A stretch of 64,000 nt of DNA from positions 109,448,231-109,512,230 of the forward strand of contig NC_092806.1 in assembly GCF_040954645.1 (NCBI RefSeq), given 5' to 3'. The position numbers and the translations under genes are program-made. Shown piece after piece: positions 34,547-43,293 of the stretch. The DNA is from Diabrotica undecimpunctata. Its lineage: Eukaryota; Arthropoda; Insecta; Coleoptera; Chrysomelidae. The notes beneath the pieces are model-generated. The model made no database searches, was not told the origin of the DNA, and saw only the letters and a list, made by a program, of their open reading frames with translations. How positions within the stretch are numbered: the stretch's first letter is position 1; each line of letters opens with the position of its first letter.

Positions 34547-35076
34547 GTTTTTTGTAAATATATATTTTGTGGATATATTTTAGTAGTTGTTTAGTGTATA
34601 TAAGTATACGGTTGGGATAGTACATTAAGTTTATAATATAGTGTATAAAGCATTTTAGATTTTTATTTGTTTCCTATCATCTTTTATTTTTCATAAGTTG
34701 GTATATAACTACATATATCCCAAATTGGAGTGATATTCAAAATTCACCCTGGCGCCCATCTCAAGATCATCTTAGGATTGATCTAACCTTAGGTTACTAC
34801 AGGCAAGCAAACTTGCCAACCCCCTCTCTGAGCACTACTCTCATTCTCTTGAGCTAAGCCTATTCTATTGCAGTACTTCAAGTAAATTTTATATTTTCTT
34901 TTGTATTGGTTACATTCCCTGTTATTTAACCTTATTAAAATAATAATTAATTAATTTTAAATTTGATTTAACCATAAATCTTACATAATTTCTAATATTG
35001 GCTTCACCATCTCAGGCTTTTCCCTTTTAATTTGCAACAATTAGCTTTTGGCCTTACTCTTACATTATTTGTAACA

Positions 35077-35124
35077 GTTTGAAAACACATTTGAGAGTGC
35101 ACACTTGAGAAAATTCTTACAAGT
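35077..35124 (+). pseudogene. rest of zinc finger 15 and start of 16
   Basis: Continues the finger array with LKTHLRVHT, then a TGA (about 35107) at the same linker Gly position as in earlier copies, and ENSYK. It is interrupted at 35124 by a LINE. Confidence 0.85.
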
Positions 35125-35208
35125 AATAATAATAATAATAATAATCTTTATTAATAGCACATGGCTAGAAAAATATACATATAAATACATCAATTTATAC
35201 CCTTAAAA

Positions 35209-38028
35209 TTAAATCACAATGCTTTGCTTAACATATATCTTACATAAATTTTTAAATTGAGCTAAGTTTCCAGAAGCCTTAATGTTTTCAGGTAATTCAT
35301 TGTATTGCTTTAATCCCCTATAAAAAAGATTGTTCTGACCAAAATTAGTGTTGACCCTATTCAGATAAAAGTTATTTCTAGAACGTGTGTTGTGTTCATG
35401 TACATCTCGAACAAAGGTACAATTATTACACAAATGCACAGGTATCAGACCATTTAACATTTTATAAACAAAAATCATACTATTACATACAATTGTCTGT
35501 CTTACACTTAAAACATTTGCCATTGTTAGCATGTCAGTTCTACTAGTGTATACACTACATCCTAATATTATCCTTAAGGCTTTATTTTGTTTTTTCTGCA
35601 GTACATTCATTTGAGAAGTATTCATTAAAAACAGCAATTTAGAGCAAAAATAGAGATGGGGAGCAATAATCGATTTATATATGGTCAACCTAGACCAGCA
35701 ACTTAAATTTTTTGACATTCTTCCCAATGCATAGATTTTTTTTGCTATTTTGTTTGTAACAAACTTAAAATGTTCAACAAAACTTAAATTTTCATCTATA
35801 ATACATCCCAAATACTTATACTGAACCACTCTCTCCAAAGCAATATTATTAATTTTTACATCTTTTATTATGTTATTTAATTTAAAATTTTTATTCTTTA
35901 TAAGCATCATTTTTGTTTTATTTACATTAAGACTTAAGGAATTATTATCGAGCCATTTTAATATATTACATATCTCTTCATTTATTATATCGATTATTTC
36001 ATCTACCTTATCCCCTATTGCATATATCACAGTATCATCGGCAAACAACTGTACCTTACACTTTTTAACAACATCAACAATATCATTTATATACAGTATG
36101 AAAAGAGTAGGACCTAACACAGTTCCCTGTGGCACACCATACAGAGATGTCTGAGCCGATGAAATTGCACCATATTTTGTCACTTGTGTTCTATCAGTGA
36201 AATATTCTTGAAACCACTTTATAATTTTTTCACCAAAGCCATACCTTTCCATCTTTCTCAATAGCAGTTGTCTGTTTATGGTTTCAAATGCACGTTTAAA
36301 GTCTAAGAAAACCACACCAATCATTTTCCCGCACTCCAGCGCACCCTTCCAGTCAAACAAAACCGTCTGCATTGCACTCTCACAGGAATTTCCTCTCCTA
36401 AACCCTGCTTGGAATTTAGTTAACACATTATTGCTTTCCAAGTACTCCACTATTTGATCATTTACACATAATTCCAGCAGTTTTTCGTATGGTGGTACCA
36501 TATTTATGGGTCGAAATTCCTCACACTTAACAGTTCCATGAACCTTCTCAATTGGTACAACCAGACTTCTCTTCCATTTACTTGGGAATACGCCACTTTC
36601 TAGACTACCATTTATAATATGCAAAATTTTGTCGCCTATTACTTCAAAGGAACTCTTTAAAATTTGAACTGTAATACCATCAACATTACTTTCTTTGTTT
36701 TTCATTTCTTTCATTTGTTTTTTTAAATCTTTCATTTCTAACATTTTGAATTTTTCCATTTTGCAGTCGACATTTATTGAACTACAAATTTCTTGGTGGG
36801 TTTTGTTTGAAATAATGCTATCTGCTATGTTTTTTACACTGTCTAGAAAAAATATATTAAATCTTTCACTTATCTCTTTACCAGTAACCCCCCCACCATC
36901 AAATATTATTTCACTTTTAGCTTCATGGTTTTTTTTGCCGTTTACAAGCTCCTTTAATGTTTTCCACATTCTTTTTGGGTCGTTCTTACAATCATCTATT
37001 TTTTCCTGATAATAATTTTGTTTGGTAATTCTGATTAATGCTACGACTCTATTTCTTTGTTGTTTGAAATCATCCCAGTCAGTATCAGTTTTAGTAAATA
37101 TAGCCTTTTTGTAATATTGATCTCTTTTTTTAATTTCATTCGCAATGTCTTCATTCCACCATAATTTATTTCCCCAAACATCCTTCATATTAATAGACTT
37201 TTCTGGAGCAAACTGATCGAGTGCAGACAATACATTAGTTATTAGAATATCAGCATTGTTACTTACATCTATAGAGGAACTTGACGGCCACTGCATATCC
37301 ATAAGTTTCATTTGAAATCTTGTCACATCCATTATATTATACTTTCTATAGGTTTTTGTAAGTGTCGTCTCATTGGTTCTACCCAGATCAGCTACAATTA
37401 TCGAGTGATCTGTAATCTTTGGAGTTGGGAGCACCTTGCAACTAATGTCTTTTTGATTTGTAAGTACTAGGTCAATCCTAGTAGATGTCGATTTTGTAAT
37501 CCTTGTGTATTCGTTTATTAGCTGATAGGAACCATTTTTAATAATAATATCATTTAATTTCATAGAGTAAAAGTTTATACTTGTCAAATCTATATTAAAG
37601 TCTCCCAATATCACAAAGATAGCATCAATCTCAATGATATCTAAAAACGCATCCAACTCCTCCAAAAATTCCGCATGACTTGCACTAGGTGAATGGTACA
37701 GACAATAGATGTAATATTTCTGGTTTTCTATATTTATTTGTATTCCTGTTAACCATATATTCTTGTTTTTTTCTTCTTTAATAATTTCTTTATAACGATA
37801 CCTTTTTTGTATATAAATTGATGTTCCTCCTGTATGTCTACTTGAAGAAAAACCAACAACTGAGTTGTAGCCATCAATATCTATTTCATTTGATGCAAAA
37901 TCTGAGGTAACATGGGTCTCCGATAAACACATAATAATTGGCTTTTTCTGACTTGCAATCCATGATAACTGTGTTTTATGTGTGCTAAATCCTTGAATGT
38001 TTAGGTACAGAATGGTTGGACTTGATTG
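35209..38028 (-). CDS. LINE ORF2: APE-type endonuclease and reverse transcriptase
   Basis: The frame is open from just after a TAG at 38031-38029 to 35209, about 939 residues. The first methionine (37932) lies inside the endonuclease domain, whose start SPTILYLNIQGFSTH lies upstream of it, so translation cannot sensibly begin there. Endonuclease motifs: LNIQGF, MCLSETHV and LGDFNID, and ITDHSIIVAD near its end. RT motifs: EEFRPINMVPPYEKLLE, GVVFLDFKRAFETIN, GVPQGTVLGPTLFIL and LFADDTVIYAIGD (catalytic pair). The C-terminal tail is FYRGLKQYNELPENIK. ORF1 is in the same frame, separated by the single TAG. Product: nicks target DNA and reverse-transcribes the element RNA. Appears intact. Confidence 0.9.
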   Translation of the reverse strand, partial: QSSPTILYLNIQGFSTHKTQLSWIASQKKPIIMCLSETHVTSDFASNEIDIDGYNSVVGFSSSRHTGGTSIYIQKRYRYKEIIKEEKNKNIWLTGIQINIENQKYYIYCLYHSPSASHAEFLEELDAFLDIIEIDAIFVILGDFNIDLTSINFYSMKLNDIIIKNGSYQLINEYTRITKSTSTRIDLVLTNQKDISCKVLPTPKITDHSIIVADLGRTNETTLTKTYRKYNIMDVTRFQMKLMDMQWPSSSSIDVSNNADILITNVLSALDQFAPEKSINMKDVWGNKLWWNEDIANEIKKRDQYYKKAIFTKTDTDWDDFKQQRNRVVALIRITKQNYYQEKIDDCKNDPKRMWKTLKELVNGKKNHEAKSEIIFDGGGVTGKEISERFNIFFLDSVKNIADSIISNKTHQEICSSINVDCKMEKFKMLEMKDLKKQMKEMKNKESNVDGITVQILKSSFEVIGDKILHIINGSLESGVFPSKWKRSLVVPIEKVHGTVKCEEFRPINMVPPYEKLLELCVNDQIVEYLESNNVLTKFQAGFRRGNSCESAMQTVLFDWKGALECGKMIGVVFLDFKRAFETINRQLLLRKMERYGFGEKIIKWFQEYFTDRTQVTKYGAISSAQTSLYGVPQGTVLGPTLFILYINDIVDVVKKCKVQLFADDTVIYAIGDKVDEIIDIINEEICNILKWLDNNSLSLNVNKTKMMLIKNKNFKLNNIIKDVKINNIALERVVQYKYLGCIIDENLSFVEHFKFVTNKIAKKIYALGRMSKNLSCWSRLTIYKSIIAPHLYFCSKLLFLMNTSQMNVLQKKQNKALRIILGCSVYTSRTDMLTMANVLSVRQTIVCNSMIFVYKMLNGLIPVHLCNNCTFVRDVHEHNTRSRNNFYLNRVNTNFGQNNLFYRGLKQYNELPENIKASGNLAQFKNLCKIYVKQSIVI

Positions 38029-38031
38029 CTA
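38026..38031 (-). promoter_or_regulatory. UAG-CAR-YYA-type stop readthrough context between ORF1 and ORF2
   Basis: On the minus strand the ORF1 stop reads ATA TAG CAA TCA, and ORF2 continues in the same frame. UAG followed by CAR-YYA is the leaky-stop consensus known from tobacco mosaic virus-type readthrough. The hexamer after the stop spans 38028-38023. No AUG suitable for ORF2 lies nearby. Confidence 0.55.
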
Positions 38032-39184
38032 TATTTTACAATTACCATGTGATAATTCAGGATACCTTATTTTTTCTTGTAATCGCTCTACTACTTTCTT
38101 ATAGGCTTCACAATTCCTATCATATGCTTTATGTTTCAAATCAATATTGGAAATTTTTAAAACTTCTTCTGCATATTTGCAGTTTACACAACAAACTATA
38201 CGTGATTTACAGTCTTTTACGTGATGCTCACCAGCGCATTGCTGACAAGTGGGCGTCTCTTTTTTGCACTCTTTTGCAAAGTGACCAAACCTCCAACAAT
38301 TGTAACACTGTTTAACATTTACACTTTCTCTAAAAAAATAGCTCTTCCAACCAATATGCAACTTTTCATTTTTATTAATGCGTTCGTAGGTATGCACATC
38401 CATCTGGAATATAATATTTACCATTCCTTTTCTGTTTTTCATAGTATGGATTACCTTTAGTTCTCTTACACTTGGTTCTGTTGTTATACCATTTTGTACT
38501 ACAATTTTTTCAATTAGAAGATCTTCATCTTCTATATCCTTTTTATCTAAGTTAAACACTATTATTCTGGGATTCATCTTTTCAGGTACTTTTACATCAT
38601 AGGACTGGCCCAATGACATTTTTATATTATTACAGACATCCTGTACATTTTCTTTTCCATTACCCGTACATCTTATAGCAACTCCTCCATCTCTAATATA
38701 CTTAACTTCTGAAACACCAACTCCCAAGTTGCATGGGTTGATTTTATCTTCAATATTCTTTCTGGTTATTTCACTTGTTTGATTTGAGTCGTTTGGTTTT
38801 ACTATGATGACTTTTTCTTTTTGTTTTTTCACTGCTTTGCTGTAACTAAGATCGTTATTTGATTTCCACCTTTGGTCACACTGCTCTTTAGTACTACTTT
38901 CATTTTTTAAGACTTCATTTTCTTGTTTCAGTAAGTCTATGATTGTGTCCTTGTCTTCTAATGATGCCTCCTTAGTTTTTAATAACTGTTGATAAAGTTT
39001 TATGGATTCTCCATTCTGACATTTTGAGACAGTAGAATTTCATGACACGGCTTGATAGTTGTAAGACTTTCACTTCAGATGCTGTTAATTCGCCACATTC
39101 TTTACAAATTGCATCATTACACCCATCACAGTCAAAAACATCTTTGTTTTTAACTTTAATTTGCTTACACACATTACATTTCAT
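38029..39184 (-). CDS. LINE ORF1: PHD-like finger, coiled coil, gag-like zinc knuckles
   Basis: It starts at 39184 with MKCNVCKQIK and paired cysteines CDGC, CKEC and YCLK, a PHD/RING-like zinc finger. A single extra A near 39025 shifts the frame. Beyond it the protein continues through a charged, probably coiled-coil stretch (LEDKDTIIDLLKQENEVL). An RNA-binding-like central domain follows, and three cysteine knuckles: CYNCWRFGHFAKEC, CQQCAGEHHVKDC and CVNCKYAEE...H...C. It ends HGNCKI then TAG. ORF1 proteins coat the LINE RNA. The frameshift sits in an A-run, so it could be a sequencing error; if real, only the part from 38832 or a shorter product is made. Confidence 0.82.
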
Positions 39185-39370
39185 GTTTGAGGTTAGGTTC
39201 GGTAAAAATCAAAAAAATTTCGAAAATATTCCCGAAATATTCACAAATCCACAAAGCTAAATGTATATTTAAACGACTTTACTTTAATTTTAAAAATATC
39301 ATCAAATCTTAACGATGATCGTGGATTTTGCTTACATTGCACATACTTACAAAAGGTATGTGTGTCTAAA

Positions 39371-39468
39371 GTGTGAAATTTGTTTTAAGCAGTTTATTAC
39401 TAAAGGCGGTTTGAAAATACATTTGAGTGTGCACACTGGAGAAAAATCATACATGTGTGAAATGTGAT
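39371..39468 (+). pseudogene. last zinc finger and end of the original array
   Basis: [26 protein letters not shown] is interrupted by no stop. It is followed by YMCEM and TGA at about 39466, which would be the original C-terminus. The ancestral array therefore had about 16 complete fingers. Confidence 0.8.
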
Positions 39469-40099
39469 TCTTGCAGTTTCCAATTTACTTCATTGGTACC
39501 TTTTGCATATTTGGGTTATTACTAATAACCAATCTAACTGATCCTCACTTCTTAATTTTATTGGCGTTCTGGGCATCTTTTTACTTCTTGAAAAGATTCC
39601 ACTGCAACTTCATTTTTTTTTCTTTTTCGTTTACACCACGGAAAAAGGCAAGTTAATTGAATTTATGTATTTCAATTTTGTTACTTCATACTTGTTTCTC
39701 GTTGACAAAAATTTTTTTTGAGACTGAAATGGAGTACTCCAAACATAAACATATTAGTAAATGACAAAATAATTGATTTAGTTATCTGCATAAATGAAAC
39801 CTTAGGCTGAGAACAAAAAGTCAAATGTAGAATAGCCAACCTACATATGAGGCGGCACCTAAAGAAGAAATTTGGAGGCTGCGGTAGCATTATATAAATC
39901 AAAATTTATTTTTCTAAGTATTTGTGACAGATGGAGTTCAGAGATTTCAATCTCCGAAGCGGAATCAGCTAGAAGGCTATTTTGTAATACATATGTAATA
40001 TAATTATATAATGTCAAATAATGATACATAAATGTATAAACTGTTGTAAATTGATTTAGTTGAAAATAAATAATAGTTTTTCGAATTTTAATTATACAA
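39469..40099. other. 3' flank of the zinc-finger array, with an RTE LINE tail remnant
   Basis: Mostly featureless. At about 39800-39865, KVKCRIANLHM followed by ggcggcacctaaagaagaaat resembles the conserved 3' end of the RTE family seen at 28062, 29672, 47709 and 62035. AATAAA signals occur near 40060. Confidence 0.4.
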
Positions 40100-41339
40100 G
40101 ATGTCCAGAAACTCTCCTGACAAACGAAGACCAGAGATTTCTCAAATAACTTAGGACTATTTAACCCAATTCACCTAGTCCGAAAATGCTTCCTAAGGGA
40201 GCTAGAGCTCTTTGAAGATGGCGCCTGGCAATTAGTTTTTTTTTTAAATCTCCAGAACGCTTCTATTTAGAAAAAAACTTGTACGAATATTCATTCTCTA
40301 GAGTTGAATCGATTCCATCATTTGCAAATTTCTAATATTGGTCATAGGCGTCCGTTTTGGGTAGGTCGGCGGTTATTTTAACGCATAATATTTAACTTCA
40401 AGCATTCGCGATACTAGATTATTAAATTTTCAGGTATTCTAGTCTTTAAAGGTACCCTTACTTTAAGTCAGTGGGATACACCGTTTTCTAGAAAAATCGA
40501 TTTGAAATTTTTTTGCACTAGTTGGCTTTGAACTACCAACAGAAGTATAATCTATGTTTTCTTTGTCAGTTCGCGAAGTTAATTATTTAGTTTTGACTTT
40601 GTGATATTCAAACACAACAATTTCAATTAAAAAAAAATGGTTTTTACTAATGAGTAACCCTTTAAATAAAATTTTGTTTCAATTTGATTTTTTGCTTCTT
40701 TTCTCAAAATTTTAAGAATTGCATGTTGCATTTATTGAAACAAAAGATAATTTATAAAATGAATTCAGATACCTATTAATTTAACTTGCATGACGAAAAA
40801 ACATTAAATTTTCAAATCGATTTTTCTAGAAAACGGTGTATTCTACAGACTTAAAGTAAGAGTATATATAAATTTTGTAATAAAAATGGACACGTTACTC
40901 AACCATTTTTCATAAAAAAGAAACAACAAAATCTAAGCACATAAAAAATTTTTAAGGGGGGTGTGCAGCCCTAAATCCCCCCAAACTTTTGAGTACGTTC
41001 AAATAAAATGAATTTTGTGGCATCATTAGTTTAACACATTATTTTTAAAAATTTTTTGCCTCATCACTTTTTTCAAAAAACAGTTTTAATAAATGGCTTA
41101 AATGAATTAACAAGTACAAAAAATGTCTATAACCTCTATAAATATGATATTACAATAAATGTTCAAAATGATGAATGAATGAATGAATTTTCTTCAATAC
41201 ACATTCGGTATCGTTTTAATAAGGAAAACCGAATGCGCTGAAAAATCATATTTTTCTGCCGAGATTGATTTGCAGCTTCAATTATTCTAATCCTCAATTG
41301 TTGTTCGTCCTCTATTGTTACAGAATACACTTTCTAAGC
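40100..41339 (-). mobile_element. non-coding 3' part of a mariner-like element
   Basis: Begins near acaagatgtccagaaactct, a terminal-repeat-like sequence, and runs into the C-terminal transposase fragment at 41340. It contains an inverted repeat: 40450-40513 (cttactttaagt...gggatacaccgttttctaga) against 40806-40870. The far terminus of this element was not found. Confidence 0.45.
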
Positions 41340-41516
41340 AAAAGTCCATGGGGTTAGACCTGGACTTCTGGGTGGCCAAGAAATAGGTGCGTCGCGACCC
41401 CTTCCAATCCACCGACCAGGATACATCCTGCAAAGATATTCCCGGACTTCATTACTGTAATGCGGTGGAGCGCCATCTTGTAGAAACCACATATTTTGCC
41501 TTATTGCAATATTCAC
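41340..41516 (-). pseudogene. mariner-like transposase, C-terminal part
   Basis: On the minus strand: VNIAIRQNMWFLQDGAPPHYS (second catalytic Asp) and WIGRGRDAPISWPPRSPG. A frameshift lies just before the third catalytic position. It joins in frame, apart from one stop, to the N-terminal part ending at 47719 once the LINE in between is removed. It is related to, but distinct from, the intact DD41D protein at 11960. Confidence 0.85.
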
Positions 41517-41766
41517 AGACTGCCACAATCCCCAGACAATGGCTACAACCAATCTTTGTAGCAATTCCCAAAAAGCCAAGTGCAATAACTTGCTCAGATC
41601 ACAGAACAATAGCTTTAATGAGTCACACACTTAAAACATTTTTGAAAACAATTCACAGCAGAATTATTAAAACTCTTAATATGAAATTAGTGACACACAA
41701 TTTGGCTTTAGAAATGGTATGAGTGCAAGAGATGCTTTGTTCTGCTTGAATGTACTGGCTCAGAGA

Positions 41767-42022
41767 TGTTGTATATTTAAGAATTAAGTTTTATGTTTAG
41801 AGTAGAATCTAAGTTTTATTTTAGACATTACTGTTTGTGTTAGTCTGTATGCAGCTTAAGATCATGAACTTTAGTGTGTAGACAGCTTAAGCTGACAGCT
41901 GACAGAGAACAATGATGGCCGCTAGTTAGAGCCGGTAATGTAAGTTTATGTTTTAATAAAAAGAAAATAAAGTTCTCCAGAATAGTTATTTTTATAATAT
42001 CCACCACCAACGAAATAAAACA
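41767..42022 (+). repeat. 5' LTR of the gypsy element
   Basis: 256 bp, TG...CA ends. It contains AATAAA near its 3' end. Its sequence equals 46360-46615 in my comparison. Confidence 0.95.
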
Positions 42023-42147
42023 TGGTATCAAGTGTGTTTTAACGTGCTTGTAAGTGGCGATTCGTAGCAGAAAGTGTGTGAATACGAGAAATACGAAGGG
42101 GCGTTTATCCACTCTAGTTTTTGGAAAACCTCTAGGAAATTGATAAA

Positions 42148-43206
42148 ATGGAGTGCAGGGCACCAGAAACATTTGATGTAAGCGATCCAACCAAATGGCC
42201 GCGATGGAAACAAAGGTTTGAAATATATCTCCTAGCAGCAGGAAAGGATTCAGCACAGGAAAAAATTAAAATTGCATTACTGTTACACAGTTTGGGGGAA
42301 TCATGTTTAGATGTATATAATACTTTTCCCAAAGACAAGAAAACCAGTCTGGAGGATGTACTCACTAATTTTGATGAATATTTTCTCCCAAAAAGAAATG
42401 TGACAATGGAAACATTCAAATTTAATAATATTACACAAAAGGAGGATCAAACTGTGGATGCATTTGTTACAGAACTTAAAAATCAAGCTGATAATTGTAG
42501 TTTTTTATGCCAGAATGATGAATGCAAAACATCTTATAGTGAACGCATGATAAAAGAGTTGTTTTGGGTGTACATGATAAACAAGTACAACAAAAGTTGT
42601 TAAGAGAGCCTGATATGACATTACAACAAATACAGGATTATTGTAAGTCAATAGAAGTGACAAAACAACATATAAAACTATTAGCAGATGATGATTCTAC
42701 AGAGGTTAATGTCTTAAGAAAAATCAAATGCCGAAGGTGTGATATGGAACATCCTATCCGACAATGATTTAATACGCCTTTATAAAACATGTTCAGTGTG
42801 CCAAAGAAGAGGACATTTTGCAAAGATGTGTTTTTGGAAAGATAAAAACATATCACAAAATCAAGCCAGGAAAGTTGAGGTTGTAAATGAAATGGCAGCA
42901 ACTGCACAAACAAGTAAAGTGGAAACTGTAAGTAGTGAAGATCACCTTTCTCATGAGGATCATGTTTTTGTTTGGGAAAGCAAACAATCTAATAAAATTT
43001 CAAGTTGGTATGAAAGCATTAGAATTATTGATAAGAATATTGTATTTAAGCTTGACTCGGGGGCTGAGTCAAGCATTTTGCCATTAAAATATTTTAAATT
43101 GGTGGGGCTAGATCAAAAAGATATAACCCCATCATCAATAACAATTGTCTCATATGGAGATTTTAAATCGAAGCCTTTAGGTTATGCTACTTTAAAATGT
43201 TATTAA
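42148..43206 (+). pseudogene. gypsy gag and protease, disturbed by frame changes and a stop
   Basis: Gag starts MECRAPETFDVSDPTKWPRW, the usual insect Ty3/gypsy gag opening, with EDQTVDAFVTEL. At about 42570 the frame changes, and QKLLREPDMTLQQIQDYC lies in another frame. At about 42770 it returns to the first frame with a zinc knuckle CSVCQRRGHFAKMC. Then comes the protease LDSGAESSILP. A TAA at 43204 separates it from the pol frame, which is the same frame as gag. Gag forms the particle; the protease matures it. As written, this copy could not make a full Gag-Pol. Either it was moved by another copy or the changes are sequencing errors. Confidence 0.82.
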
Positions 43207-43293
43207 AAAAATCAAGTTAAAAATGTTCAGTTTCTTATTGTAGATCTAAATACAGAACCTCTTTTAGGATTAGCAGATTGTATTGAATTTAAT

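Larger units (their letters stand above)
32175..35076. mobile_element. solo-LTR-like element splitting finger 15
   Basis: It begins TGTAACGATACGTATCG and ends TTATTTGTAACA, with GTTT duplicated at 32171-32174 and 35077-35080. The interrupted finger (AAAGGTAGTTT / GAAAACACATTT) reads on exactly after removal. Without an inserted LINE (33703-34560) it is about 2.04 kb, has no retroviral-type ORF and no second copy nearby, so a solo LTR is the best reading. It contains a (TA)n tract and a 45-bp minisatellite. Confidence 0.72.
35125..39368 (-). mobile_element. near-full-length two-ORF LINE (CR1/Jockey group)
   Basis: Minus strand, 4.24 kb, flanked by AAGT (35121-35124 and 39369-39372). The order is: 5' leader (39368-39185); ORF1 (39184-38029) with one frameshift; ORF2 (38028-35209) open throughout; a short 3' UTR; and a (ATT)n tail at 35125-35145 after AATAAAG. 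Removal rejoins two zinc-finger fragments. The clade is judged from APE endonuclease, RT and a gag-like ORF1 with a PHD-like start, and is not certain. Confidence 0.9.

Noticed and set aside
32175..35076. Reading this insertion as a complete LTR element with two LTRs
   Set aside because: Its two ends share only a few bases; no internal direct repeat of LTR size is visible, so a solo LTR is the simpler reading.
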